64,000 nucleotides of DNA from Bryoerythrophyllum caledonicum (GCA_963971425.1 OZ020526.1:4243976-4307975); one strand, 5' to 3'. Counted from the first letter of the stretch, positions 1 to 11,922 are shown. Program-made: numbers and translations. Notes: generated by a model not told the origin, from the sequence alone.

Positions 1-830
1 TCATATGTAAAGGCTTCATAGCTGACAATGTTGGTGCAAATTGGCACGCCCAATTTATGTCAATGACAATAAAGACGTGCCTATGAAAAATTGCAAACAA
101 ACATCTTTATTTCATTGGACTAAATGCCTTCAACAAGCCACCAACAATAGCATTCTCTCAAGTTTCCAAGATTAACGCATTGCCAAGTGCAAGGTATGAA
201 AAGAATCAAAACACAAGACGAGGCTGGAACACAATACAACGTTATACAAAGGTGGTGGGTATCTTCACGTGCTACTATGGAGAGCGGGCGTTGCACTCTT
301 GAAGATTGGAAGGCATTTTGGCATTTTCAATGTAGACAATGGGGCAACGCAACACAACTATAAGTACTCTTGATGCCTTGTACATTTTGAATCATATACT
401 CTTTTCAAACATGAATATAATTTATATTTGAATTGTTATGCCTTTGCAAGATCTCAAGCTTGACGAAAGAGCACACATATCATTTTGCAACCTTGTAGAT
501 ACATTCTATAATCATTGGCTCCAAAAATCTAAAATTACCATTAGGTGCTTATAAGCATCTACCATAGACGACCTTAGCCAAACTTTCATGCAGACACTTT
601 GTATTGGGCCTAGTTAAAAGGCGGCATGCTTGGAAAAATTAAGACAAATATATGCTTTGGTTGCAATTTGCAAAATGTTTAGGTGACCCCAAGCTTATTG
701 CTAAAGTTGTTCGACACTTCCTAGAGCTAACCAAAACATGCGGACTAGAAGGTGCGGAGATATTTGAGTCTATCAATTGCAAATTTGATATGCCACTCAA
801 GTCAAGCCACAATTTTCATTGATTGGATAC
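1..830 (+). pseudogene. MULE-type transposase relic (C-terminal part)
   Basis: No open frame survives, but short stretches in different frames line up in order with the better preserved transposase at 42-43.8 kb. They read IADNVGANWH (near 20), SLFHWTKCLQQAT (near 110), WWVSSRATMESG with LEDWKAFWHF (250-330), DLKLDERAH with FYNHWLQ (450-530), and DPKLIAKVVRHFLELTKTCG (690-750). The counterparts there are MADSAQTNWH, LFHWTKL, LDEWFAFWHF, DLTNEERAN with MHNNWLQ, and DPKKIKATMENFQNSADI. The order and spacing point to one ancestral protein. Many stops and frameshifts make it dead. The 5' part lies outside the window. Assignment to Mutator-like transposases is inferred from the second copy, which also has a SWIM-like finger. 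Confidence 0.6.
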
Positions 831-3086
831 TGTGAATTTCTCTACTCCATGAGATGGAACAAGAGTGTCTGGGATGCATATAGAAGAGGCCCAAAGTGGA
901 TAAGATTTGGGGGTCCTACAAACAACGTTGGTGTTGGAAGCAACTTGTGATTCATCAAAGTCGCTTATTGCCCATGTACCAAAAAAGTTAGCACAAATAT
1001 GCTAAACATCACAACCTCACACTAGTGAAAATGCAATGCTAGAGTTAGATGTGGGAATCATGGAACATCGGCCCCACATACATTAGTGAGAAGGATGATT
1101 TCATATCAAAGGGAAATGTTTTTGCTGAGCTCTAGTTTTGTGCGGATGATATGGCCAATGTGTGAAGGGCCCAAAGAAGTGGTTTATTATGGATTGGCCA
1201 TGATTTTCAATGACATGACTATTGGAGCTCAGTACTAATCCATCGGTGCAGTAGCTATTGGCATTGGACGAAGTAGGTTTTCAGTTGCAGCATTGTGGAG
1301 CCCTTTCACCACGAAGACAATTTCAAGCTTTGTTAAACATGTCTCTTCTAGGGTTGTATTCCCCATTCCAATAAATTTGGATTCTCACCATATTTTTTGG
1401 AATGGCTACCTTACTTGTAGAATATCAGATGCTCCCACAATAGTGCACCAGAAAAAGTGGTCAAGTGCTGCTCTTATAAAAAATTGTCGGGTATAAAACG
1501 TAAATGCGGTACCTTCCCATGATTTGAATGCATTATTATCCTTGAGATGGGGAGGACAAAGCATATTGCGTCACATCTTAAGTTATCTATGTAAAACAGA
1601 CTACATAGGGTACACGTTCATGCAAGCTCAAAGCTACAAATTCAATGAAGTCATGCACATTCTAGAGCTTGCTATTATTGATAAACAAGCATGATGAAGG
1701 TGATGAAGTCCCAGTTCATATAATATTTATGTTTTAGATTGTTTGCTCATATGTAGCATCGTTGAATAGATGTTGCATCAATATTGGATTTTGTGGCTAC
1801 ACTTAATAGTCAAATATAGTTAATATATCTTTGAAATTGTTTCGAGAATTAAATTTTTTCATTCCACATCCACTACTCTATCACAACAATAACATTTGTA
1901 GATCAAAAATCACCTTTTTCTCCTAGATATGCCCCTCTATGAAAGAAATTTTTGATTTTTTGGTAATATGTCAAAATTGTTCCAAGCACATGGAGGAGAA
2001 TAAGGCCCGGAATTTCTTTTACACAATGGCACATGTGTCCACGGTTATAGGGTACTTTTCTAATTCAGTATATTTAAATCCAAAGGTCCTGGATATATGC
2101 ATCTCATTAGAAATTGCCTTGAAATTCACAACTTTGCAAAAAAATAAAACTGTGATTTATTTTTTCTTCATTTCATTTTTTTCTCCTTGCCGCTCACCGC
2201 TTGTTGCTAACAAGATAGCATCGTTACCATCAGCATGAATGTGCTTGACAAATTGTTTGCTTGGCCTTCCGAAATGCATCCAATTTCAAGTCTATATATG
2301 GATCGATTATTTGTTGTTGCTATGAGCAAGGAACAAACAAAGACATAAGAATGAAACTACATCACGACCAATATAGAATAAAAGTTATTTTAAAGATTAG
2401 TAACATAATTGTTACAACCTCTCATCCTAATCAAATGAATACGGAGCATGGAATGCTTGCAACTAAGCAATCTGGGCATCTTGCAAATTCTACTATTCTA
2501 ACCTGATACCCCTAGTGCTCCTTCTATCTTCGGCTCTAGCAAACCAATCCTTTCGTCCGGGGCATTTCTTGCTATTTGCTCAATTGAACACATCACAACT
2601 ATTAAATGAAATGCATGCTAGACAACACAACACTCAAATGCACTCATCCAAATGCCACAAGATGAATACCAAGAGCATTGGTAAAATTCTACACCATTTT
2701 TGTCTTCCAACGAAATTTTATTTTGAGATCGTTTGTTCTCTAAGGCATACTAAGGATACCCCACCAAAACTCACGAGCGATGATAATCCTTGGATAAAAA
2801 ATGTCAGCTATGATAATTAACTGACATGAGAACTTGCTTAATGGTGCAATTATGAGGAGAAAAAAGAAGATTTGTAAATCCTCGGTAGTTTAAAATACTT
2901 GATTCTAGCTTGTGGATTTTGGTTGAGTGCACTAGTAGCAAACTTATCCTTTCTTCACTTACTAGAATGAGGTTTTACAAAGCAGATGAGTGAAGTTTGT
3001 CACAACAGACACACAAATCTGACCCTTTTAAGATTTTTTGTTGGTGAAAAGCGGCACAAAAATTGGATTTAAAAATGACGCCCTTG
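831..3086. other. 2.2 kb without a recognised gene
   Basis: AT-rich DNA, probably the decayed remainder of the MULE at 1-830 and older repeats. The open frames here (1293-1496, 1939-2238, 2261-2506, 2515-2820) are short, have no recognisable motif and no splice signals tying them together. Confidence 0.4.
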
Positions 3087-3219
3087 CTACACTAAATATC
3101 ACTTTTAGAGTAGTATCACGATAGCGTAATTGCCTTTGTACACTATTCGTGAATAAGTTTACAAATAGTGTTAGCCACCAATATCATCAATGATACCCCC
3201 AATCAACCCCCCAATCAAC

Positions 3220-3499
3220 GGATCACCTTATTGACCCTGGTCAAGCGGTGCACCAAACCTCAGCCTTGGGTAGGTCCATTTTTCTGGCCCTGCGCGTTTT
3301 AGGGTTCTAGAGGATTTTTTTGGTTTTTTTTTTACAAAATTGGGGCCTGCGGCCCCATATTACCCTCGGTGGCCGTACCCCAGATCAAGTAGGGCCCCAC
3401 TCCAATACAAAAATAGGGGCAGGTTTTGTCCCACCCCTCCCAACCCCCGCCGAGCCTGTGGCTCGGTGCACCGCTCGACCGGGGTAAATAAGCAAATCT
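3220..3499. mobile_element. MULE-type MITE (copy 1), 9-bp target duplication
   Basis: A 280-bp insertion with imperfect terminal inverted repeats of about 35 bp. The left end is GGATCACCTTATTGACC. The inner TIR part is GCGGTGCACC on the left and GGTGCACCGC on the right. It is flanked by CCAATCAAC at 3211-3219 and again at 3500-3508, a perfect 9-bp duplication typical of Mutator superfamily elements. A second copy lies at 32466-32744. It is non-coding. Confidence 0.8.
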
Positions 3500-3599
3500 C
3501 CAATCAACCACCTACCCAGCCGCCATGCCTTAACTAACCACCTACCCTCATTCTCAATCCCATATTATCCCCTCTTGCATTTGTAGATTTTATCACTCT

Positions 3600-4565
3600 T
3601 ACAATTTGGTGATGCAAATGAATATTTTTTGAACTTTTTACCCTTTCAACATTTTACTTCGTAAAGTTCCTACTTGTTCAACTTTTTACTTTTTTACTTT
3701 TTACTTTTAATAGTTTTCTTACTTTTCCTACTTTTTACCTTTTCAACTTTTTACCTTTTAGACTTCCTACTCGTTCAACTATTTTCTTTTCAACTTTTAA
3801 CTTTTTATTTATTTTATTACTTTTCTAATTTTTACCTTTTCAACTTTTACTTTTTCAACTTCTTACTTTTACAAACTTTTTGCCTTTTTATCTTTTCACC
3901 ATTTATTTTCAGCTTTTTACTTTTCAAATCTCTACTTTTCCTCACTCTTACTTTTTCTAACCCTTACTTTTCCTAACATTTACTTTTGCAATCCATTACT
4001 TTATCTTATCCATATTTTTTGAACTTTTACTTTTTCAATCTCTTATTTTTTCTAACCCTTACTTTCCAAATCCCTTACTTTTTCTAAACTTTACTTTTTA
4101 AAAACCTTACCTTATCAATCCCTTACTTTTCATACTTTTACTTTTTATTCTCTTACTTTTTGAAGGCTTACTTTTCAAATCCCTTCTCTTTTCATAAATT
4201 TTGTTTTTCAAATGTCTCCTTTCTCAAATGTTATCTTCTTGAATCTTTTACTTTTTTAGTACTTCAAATTTTAAGCACCTTTTAAAAAAAACACTTTTAC
4301 AAAAGGTAAAATTTTTCAATGTTTACTTTTTCAAATGTTAAAGGTACATTTTTCAAACATATACTTCTTAAAATGTTTCATGTTTCTATTGTTTATTTTT
4401 CCAAATGAAATTCTTTTCAAATGTCTCCTTTTTAAATGTGTATTTATTTTAATGTTTATTTCTTCAATTGTTACCATTTTCAAATGTTTTCATTTTCAAA
4501 TATTTCCATTTTCAAGTGTTTTCATTCTCAAAGGTTTCCATTTTCAAATGTTTCGATTTTCCATC
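3600..4565 (+). repeat. Pyrimidine-rich degenerate minisatellite
   Basis: Nearly 1 kb of T-rich sequence built from variants of TTACTTTTTCAAC and CATTTTCAAATGTTTC. It gives open frames of phenylalanine and leucine that are not genes. The tract resumes after the LINE insertion, at about 6920-7210, where two copies of a roughly 70-bp unit containing TTCCATATCTAGGTTCTATT can be seen. Confidence 0.75.
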
Positions 4566-4578
4566 TTTCCATTCTCAA

Positions 4579-6919
4579 GAAGAAGAAGAAGAACGTTGGT
4601 TCCCGAAGGGAACCGGCGTGAATAAAGTGTCTGTTCGTTCCACTACCAAGACCATGCCCACAGGACAAGGAATTAGTAAACTAGAACTACTTCCCTCTCT
4701 CGAGGGTAGACACTATGTAACAAGTAGCCAAGGAACCACACACCAACTAACGAGCCACTAACTAAACAACAAGGCAACAAACCAACCACAAATCAAGCAA
4801 TTCGTCCAAAAACCTCAAAACCAACTACTCATGATAAATCAAGGCGGGGGAAGAATTTAAGGGGGGGTCCTGTGTATCGGAGAGGGCTTGATTGTTTTCG
4901 ATTTTGCGTTTATGTAGGAGAATGGACATGGCATATTGAATAGCAATGGTGTTAATGTTTTTAAAGGAGGTTTTAATCGTTTCAATGGGTATCTTGAAGG
5001 TATCTTCAAGAGACTTCATAGATGGGATAAAGGTAGTGGCACGAGCGCCGGATGTGATAACAATAAGGGGGTCGACATTCCATCCAAGGGCGGTGATGTC
5101 GTCAATAAGGGGTTGGTATTTATCTATTTTATTTTGGATTGTTTCCGGGGAAAATCTATCATTGCAATATGTGAACTCAATAAATTGAATGGTGTATTCT
5201 AGGTTGATGTTATCGGGTGGTGGGTCATTATATGGTAGGCCTTTAACACACAGAATGTCCGGTTTGAGCCTAGCGTTGCAATGACATCTTTGGGTCGTAC
5301 ATGAACATGGGAGTAGCCAAGGGGGGACCGTATTTTCTTGTGGACTGTTACTAAAAGTGCCGGCATTCATTAATATGAAACATCTCGATTTATTGTATGA
5401 GGTGATTAGTTTACGGACTTCCCATACCGCTTTATTATGTCTTTTAACAATTAGAGAGTGTATGTGGTGATTTGGGCATTTGAGTAGGACATGGAGCCAT
5501 GTGTCGGGGTCCGTTGAGGGGCATATGGGGTATGTTATGGATGGGAATCTTTCTATTCCAAAGAAGAGTTGTTTGCGAGCATTACCCATATACTGACCAG
5601 TACGGAATTTGATGAGGCATGTTATTTGTGATTCTGAAATGATGGGATTTTTCCAAAAGTTTGTAAATAGTTCATTGTCTATGTCGTTATTGTTAGTCCG
5701 TTTTTCTATGTTTGGAATATTTTCTGAGATTGTGTCAAGGTTGTTGTAGAGGTCTTGTTTTTTGAGATATTTGCCCAAAAATCTAATTGGGCCTTTGTCG
5801 GGGGTATCTTCTTTGGAAGGTCAATCTTCTTTTTGAAAGTAGTATGGGGTGGCATGGGCATGTTCGTGCGGGTCTTTGGCATTTTTGTGTGTTTTTTCTC
5901 GGCCTTCTTTTGCAAGTTTGTCTGCTTATTCGTTGCCATCAATGTTGGCATGGGCTCTTACTTTGTAAAGGGTTGTGATTTGTGTGCGGTTTTGTAACAT
6001 TTGTACCATTGATGTTAGTATTGTTTGGTCGGGGTGGCTATTGTGAAGGGTAGGGTGTGTTATTTGAGTGTTTAGTAGGTAGAGTGCATTTATACAATCG
6101 GTGAATATATGTGCAGGTTCATTTTTGTATTTTGTTGTGATGATTTGTAGTGTTTTGTGAATGGCCATGAGTTTTGCTCTGAGGATATTTTGTAGTCCAT
6201 GGAGTCTTTTGGCTAGTTTAATTTCTTTGGTAGAATTATATATGCCATATCCAGCTTTTTCTTTGCGCCAAGTGCCCGGGCTAATTTGTTCCGGTGGTTT
6301 AAAGGATCTGTCGGTGTAGTAACTGTGTGCCGGGTTAAATTTTGGTGTGGTATGCGTTGGGTAGTCTGGGAGAGGGGGAGGTGTGACGGAGTAGTTTAAT
6401 GTGTTGTTGACATGGTTTAATTTTGACCAGTTTTTACTTTTGTTTACGAGGGTTTGTATGGGTGTTGGTGGGGCCGGTTTTGTGTATGGTCATTGTATGT
6501 CTAGATTGTCTGTTATGGAGGTAAGTTCCGCAAGTTGTTCCAGGGAGCCAAGGGTTTGATTTTGATGATGGACGCATAGTATTTGTAATGTAGATGGCTC
6601 AGTTCGGGGTTTTTTTAGCTCGGGTGGAATATTAGGTTCTTCGTATAGTATTGTGTCTGCCTCGAATAATGCAATGATGTGGGAATCTGGGAATGGGTTT
6701 GAATGTTGGTTGTTATTTTGGTACCAATTGTTGTTCGGTGTGACGATGATTGTTTTTGTGTTATTTGGATCGTGTTTGGCGGCAAGTCTAGCCCAATGTA
6801 TGGCTTGTTCCACGTCTTTCTCGTTGTGAGGGTGAGCTATGCCATTTCTACTCCATTTGTGGTCAAAGGCCTTGCCTAGGGATCCAAATATTCTGTCTCT
6901 TTCGTACGGTGAGTAGAAT
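4579..6919 (-). mobile_element. 5'-truncated LINE with 13-bp target duplication
   Basis: The insertion splits the T-rich tract. TTTCCATTCTCAA occurs at 4566-4578 and again at 6920-6932, a 13-bp target duplication typical of target-primed reverse transcription. In minus orientation the element starts inside the coding region (5' truncation) and ends with a stop at 4825, a roughly 245-nt 3' UTR and a (TTC)n tail at 4579-4593. The last 150 nt of the UTR are shared with the SINE at 60.5-60.9 kb. Just before the tail is a hairpin with stem GGTTCCC/GGGAACC and loop TTC (about 4598-4614). Confidence 0.85.
4825..6912 (-). pseudogene. LINE ORF2 C-terminal part: RNase H and zinc knuckle
   Basis: Reading leftward on the minus strand, the first part (6912-6490) has NGIAHPHNEKDVEQAIHWA and TIIVTPNNNWYQN, which I do not assign. 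After one in-frame TGA at 6490-6492 comes an RNase H domain: YYTDRSF (TDGS in intact enzymes, so Gly is replaced by Arg), IFTDCINALYLL and VRAHANIDGNE. Two frameshifts follow, near 5940 and 5750. The final 317-codon frame (5778-4825) carries a CX2CX9HX4C zinc-binding motif, CPICP to LLKCP, with RHNKAVWEV after it, as at the C-termini of many non-LTR ORF2 proteins. The reverse transcriptase domain was lost by 5' truncation. Function in life: reverse transcription and insertion of LINE RNA. This copy is inactive. Confidence 0.75.
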
Positions 6920-7460
6920 TTTCCATTCTCAAATGTTTAAAGTTGCCAATTCACATTCCTTTCAAATCTAACTTTTTATTTTTCCAATCTTCTATTTTCA
7001 AATATTTCCTATTTTTGCAATTCCACTTTTCTTCCATATCTAGGTTCTATTTACTCTCAATCATTTATTTGCCAAATCAATTTTTGGTGCAATTTCACCT
7101 TCATTCCATATCTAGGTTCTATTTACTCTCAATCACTTATTTGCCAAATCAATTTTTGGTGCAATTTCACCTTCATTCCATATCTAAATTCTATTTTATC
7201 CGAATGTTGTTTTTTTTCTGAATGTACTTAAATCTTTGTGGCTTCTTATACTCAAAATGTACACATAATCTTCTTCTAATCTTGATACACTAAATGAGCA
7301 CAAGTGAAAAAATTTATATTGCAATCTTAAGTGGAATTCACAAATAGTGTTGTAGTTGACATTTAGTGTATTGATTTGTCACTACACTAATTGCCCAATT
7401 CACAATTAGTGTACTGGTCGCTTTTAGTGTACACTACACTAAAAGTGATATTTAATGTAG

Positions 7461-8535
7461 TAGTGGTACGTTGTTGTCTCCTTCTTCCATGGCAAATTTC
7501 TGTAGTAAAGCAAGGCATCTACTGATGATCAGAAACATTTGTTTATGAGGCAACTCTGGAAGGAGAACTCCATTTCCTCGGTTTGGTTCTCCAATCACCA
7601 TCTCCTTTGCAGCTTATTGAATTGTAACATGCACACGTTGATTGAACGTATGAACAAGGTCCCTGCCGATGATCAAGAATAAACGTAGGCCGAGAAGAGC
7701 AACGATGAGCCAGGGCCCAGCCAAATCATGCGAGATATTCTACGTCGCCCTTTACTGTCTCTTTATCTTGAGGGTGAGAAAATTGAATACTATTCCTACT
7801 TTCCATATTTTTAACCTTCAAGTATTTTTTTAAGAGAACATTACATGTATTTTTTTTTATTGTGATTACTTGTTGATATTGAATATTCAAGTACTGACAC
7901 CAAATGCTAACACAAAATGAAATCCGCTAACCTTTCATGATAACCTTAGAATAATATGAATAAAACTAAAATAGAATTGCAAAATACGTCTCTTTTCCTT
8001 GCTCCAACCTTCGAGTATTTTCTTTAAAAAAAATCAATTTTTTTACAAGTAAAACTTGCAATGATATTGATTTAAAATTTGAAATTATAATTATAAAAAT
8101 AATTGCATCTAAAATATGAGTTGTTTTCAGTAATAAGTATGATTACTAAAAATTATATCTTAAATTAATATATTAATGCAATGATATTACGATCCTGTAC
8201 CACTTAAACTGAACTATTCTGAATATTCGAATTTATTTTAAACTACATTATTTGAAAAAATGATTTGTTGTCATATTGAAAAAAATATATTAGATTAAAT
8301 AGTTTTAAAATTTAGAATGTTCTTCTACAACCATCAATTTAAATATTTTGTCATAATGATTAATTTGGTGATACAATAATAATAAGTAAAAATACAAATA
8401 ATATATTTAAGATAAATATTATGTATATATATGTATATATATATTCATATATATATATAAACAAAAAATAAATCTATTATCAAAAGATAATTTTCACTCT
8501 CTGCTTTCAAACATTAGTCTAACCTAACTACCAAC
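7461..8535. other. 1.1 kb AT-rich spacer with (TA)n patch
   Basis: No coding signal recognised. AT content rises strongly after about 7,780, and a TA-rich microsatellite runs from 8418 to 8460. Nothing else could be supported. Confidence 0.5.
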
Positions 8536-8539
8536 TTAA

Positions 8540-9471
8540 CCCCCAAGGTACTGTGACAGTTTCACACCAAAAACACTTCAAAATTGTTGGATTCTAGTGC
8601 ATTGAATAAAGAAGGAAACATAAAATTTCATTTCTAGTTTTGACTGTTGGATCTTAATTAAGACTTATTTAGTAACATACTCACACAAAATTATAGACTT
8701 TGACCGCACGGATTGAAAGATTATAGTGATTGAAGTCAAGCAAATGGTTCATTTTCTTCCCTCATTCAATGGATCAACAGAATTTGACTTCACTTGGTGT
8801 CAAATTTTTGCACTACACAAGGTCTAAATACATTACCATCTTGTTAAACATGATATAATTCCTCATTCACCAATTTTAGAGGTAGAGGAGGGGTGTAGCA
8901 TATTCATAACAATTGTGCAAGGTATTGAGGTTCAAAAGTTGCCAATTCATGCTTTAATTTTTTGTGAACATAATATGTTTAGATTGATAATCCAAATGGT
9001 CAATAAGAAGGCTTAGATCACATATCGTTGTGGAAAAAAAAATTCAAAAATATGAAAATCTCTAAGTTTTATGTGGAAAAGAAGTTTTTTTGGTACTTTG
9101 CCTGACAATGTGTGAACATGTGTAACATGTTTGACTTAGGTAGAAATGCTATTTTTCACTAAAGAAAAGAACTTTTTTTTGACAATACAAAAGGAAATAA
9201 TATTCCTTGCCACTATTGAAAATCTCACATTCAATAGAGTGTCCTAGCAAAAGTTTTTGGAGTTGCCCGAGTTGCCCGCTTTCTTCATTTGAAATTAAAA
9301 TCCCATAATTTTTCATCAAATGCCCAATTTAGGAAAAAATTGTTCTCCCACTAAGGTCTTGGTAATGTCTTTGTACAATTAAAATTTCAAAGAAGAATGT
9401 TGGAAATTGACACCATAGGAACCTGACCAAACTTTCAAAAAGCCCATTTTTGACACTTGGTCCGTTAAGGG
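8540..9471 (+). mobile_element. TTAA-family transposon, copy 1
   Basis: A 932-bp non-coding element flanked by TTAA at 8536-8539 and 9472-9475. The ends are CCCCCAAGGTACTG and TTGGTCCGTTAAGGG, imperfect inverted repeats of the family ends CCCCTAAAGGACCA / TGGTCCTTTAGGGG. The interior has family landmarks: TTCACACCAAAAACACTTC after the left end, GACCGCACGGATTGAAAGA in the middle, and ATTGACACCATAGGAACCTG near the right end. The same landmarks occur in the copies at 57.1, 58.1 and 59.4 kb. TTAA duplications and a CCC start are hallmarks of piggyBac-type transposons; with no transposase present that assignment is inference. Confidence 0.8.
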
Positions 9472-9524
9472 TTAAGGAATACCACGGAATTTACACTAGC
9501 TATTCTTAAAATTCCAAACTAGTT

Positions 9525-10545
9525 GATAGATTTGTTTGAAACCACCCAACAAGGTGCTCATAAAGCAAAACATGCCAAATCCCTTAAAAACTTGGGTGTC
9601 TCCCACAAATCCAATAGTTCCAAGTCAATCCTCACAATGACGGACTTTGTAGTTTCAATTTTTCAAATCTAAGTTGGTGGTTGGTTTTAGAGAGACCTAT
9701 TAAATGATTGAACACAATGTATTTTTGTTCAAAGAAAAATAAAAACTAGATACGCTATGATACCACGCAATACTATGTGAAGAACTTGAGAATGTCACAA
9801 TGATCCGAATCAATTCATGGAAAATATCAAGATGTGAGGACAAGGTGATTCAAAGTTGCTTCTAGACTGCTTTGAAAATCCAAGATGGATGAGCTTAACC
9901 CTTCAAGGCTGATCAACCATACATGGGTCGTTTTGGTACAAGAATCTTCATAGAAAGCGCTACACGCCACCTCAAAGGAAAAAATAGACCATGACTTAGA
10001 GGTAGAGGAAGATGGGCATCCATTGACACCATCGCCTCTGCAATCGGTGCAAGCATTGGCAAGCTACAACAATTTCCGTGAAATGATTTTGTAGATTTTT
10101 GTGCTCTAGTATACCCACTGCTGTCATTCTGCATGATCTAGAACACTTGTAGGTCCTTACATGCCCAAAAAGCTCATCGACCTTAAAAGGGTGAAAGTAT
10201 TCAATGTGGGGAGTCGAGGAGGTCGGCTATGAGAGCCTCCCAAAACTGTTCAAACGTGAGAGGCTGGTAGACAAGGTGCTGCTGTTGGGCTGCCAGGAAC
10301 GTGGGAGCAGGCGTCATGGGCACCGCGGGCCTGGGCCACAGCGAGAACACCATCGACAGCCTGTCTTTGTTGCCTCCCTTGATCGCTCGGTGACGCCCCG
10401 CTTTGTACTCTCCGTTGCTCAAGATCTGCCATCACAGCGTCATTCGCGAGTTAGCTAGCTCCATGCACCACATGGTCATGATCGGCCCAAGTACATCACA
10501 GCATTGTGGCTTTTCCAACATCAGGCAGCGCCTCTCAAGTATCAA
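9525..10545 (-). pseudogene. Inverted relic of dioxygenase 3' half
   Basis: This stretch is the reverse complement of about 34945-35650: intron 3, exon 4 and downstream flank of the intact dioxygenase. The exon 4 part (10201-10422, minus) still reads SNGEYKAGRHRAIKGGNKDR, followed by RLSMVFSLWPRPAVP. It keeps the third iron-ligand histidine (GRH) and the RxS 2-oxoglutarate-binding motif, but the C-terminus diverges and ends earlier. Exon 3, with the HxD motif, is absent. The match runs through the 3' flank, for example GAACTTGAGAATGTCACAAT at about 9783, so this is a genomic duplication, not a retrocopy. Confidence 0.85.
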
Positions 10546-10624
10546 CCGCGTGTGACGGGGTACTAGCGTCTAGGTATCAGTCGACTGCGGATTCCTTGGC
10601 CGAGGACACCGCCGCCTTCGCTCA

Positions 10625-10943
10625 AGGCCCGTTCGCACTAGCACTTGCGGTCGACTCGCGTTCCGCGTTAGGGTAATTTGAGAAAACATTTTCTTATTAA
10701 AAAACACTGTAGACTCTTGTCTCATACCAACTCAAGTCACTCTTGCATGCGGTTGCCGCACGCAAGCTAGGATGAGCCATTATTTTGCGTTAGAAATCAC
10801 TATTCAAGTGGCCGCAAGAACTATTCAGTTTTGGATTTTAGTTCATTAATTTTTTGAATGATTTTTTACATTTACCCTTATGACGCATATTCTTGCAGCA
10901 CTTGCGGTGAACATGAGTTCTTCTGCCTAGTGCGAACGGGCCT
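10625..10943. mobile_element. 319-bp MITE with 3-bp TCA duplication
   Basis: Perfect 17-bp terminal inverted repeats, AGGCCCGTTCGCACTAG and its complement, are flanked by TCA at 10622-10624 and 10944-10946. It sits within the former exon 2 of the dioxygenase relic; removing it and one TCA restores colinearity with 33930-33950. A 3-bp duplication and GGCC-type ends resemble PIF/Harbinger (Tourist-like) elements, though those usually prefer TAA or TTA. GCACTTGCGGT occurs near both ends in direct orientation. Confidence 0.8.
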
Positions 10944-10997
10944 TCAGAAACTGTGGCCTGGCAACTGTGCAACATCCATCACAAGCTGCGCTCTTAA

Positions 10998-11922
10998 CCC
11001 CTAAAGGACCAAACGTCCCCCCGGGGTCATTTTGGATTTTGGGCATGTACCTACAATTCGAAAAAAAATCCTTTTTGATTCAACTTTTTTTTCAAGATAG
11101 GATCTGATAAGAGCTTCGTGGAGATATTTTTTAATTTTTTCTTGGATTTGTGGTTTGAAAGTTAGTACCACTTAAAGCCAGAAGTGGGACTTCGGGCACC
11201 TCCAAAAATTTTGACAAAAGTTTCTATTGACATTGAGATTTTTCACACATGTAAAGAATATTTCCTTTTCCGGAAATTTTCAAAAAAAATTCTTGTCTTT
11301 AGTGTAAAAAGGCATTTTATTCCAAGTCAAACATTTTCACTCATTCTCGGGCAACGGGGGAAAAAAACTTCATCTTTTCTACATAAAACCTAGAGATCTT
11401 CATATTTTTCACTTTTTTTTTTTTCAACAACAATATATGGTGAAAACCTTCTAATTGACCGTTCGGATTATCATTTGACTACGTACGTAGTTCACAAAAG
11501 AATAAAACGTGAAATGGCAATTTTTGAACCTCCACTCCTTGCACACTTGTTTTGAATATGCTACACTCCTTTTTTACCTCTAAAAATTGGTGTGTTGGGA
11601 AATAACATCATGCTTAAGACAATGGTAAAAGATTTAGACCTTGTACAATGCAAAAATTTGATACAAAATGAAGTCAAAGTCAGCTGATCTACTCAACGCA
11701 GGGATGAAAATGAACCATTGTTTTGACTTTAAACACTAAAATCTATCAATCCGTGCGGTGGATCGCAACCAAAATTTGATGGCATGTTCATGTGGAAGTC
11801 TTTTTTAAGATCTTACGGTTGAAAATCCAAAATTAACTTTAAAATGTGATTTTCATGTCTCTTTTTGACAGTGGCAGTTTTGGACTGGTTTTAGAGCGAA
11901 TTAGGTCGTGGTCCTTTAGGGG
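10998..11922 (-). mobile_element. TTAA-family transposon, copy 2
   Basis: A 925-bp element with perfect 14-bp inverted ends, CCCCTAAAGGACCA and TGGTCCTTTAGGGG, flanked by TTAA at 10994-10997 and 11923-11926. It is inserted in the intron-2 part of the dioxygenase relic. The intact gene at about 33985-34000 has ATAATTACATCG at this spot with no insertion, so it serves as an empty site. Relative to the copies at 8.5 and 58-59 kb it lies in reverse orientation: its reverse complement matches 58207-59127. It is non-coding. Confidence 0.85.

Larger units (their letters stand above)
3087..7460. mobile_element. DNA element with palindromic termini (copy 1)
   Basis: Both ends are 27-bp imperfect palindromes with arms CTACACTAAA and TTTAGTGTAG: 3087-3113 on the left and 7434-7460 on the right. 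The left 22 bp match the reverse complement of the right end with one mismatch. Just inside, the left end has TTTACAAATAGTGTTAGCC and the right end CACAATTAGTGTACTGG; related sequence lies inside the ends of the elements at 28.9-31.8 kb and from 35.8 kb. The interior is filler: a MITE, a T-rich tract and a LINE insertion. No transposase of its own is visible, so this copy is non-autonomous or gutted. No target duplication is obvious. Confidence 0.6.

Noticed and set aside
3674..4625. Phe/Leu-rich frames of about 100 codons
   Set aside because: Produced by the T-rich minisatellite, not membrane proteins.
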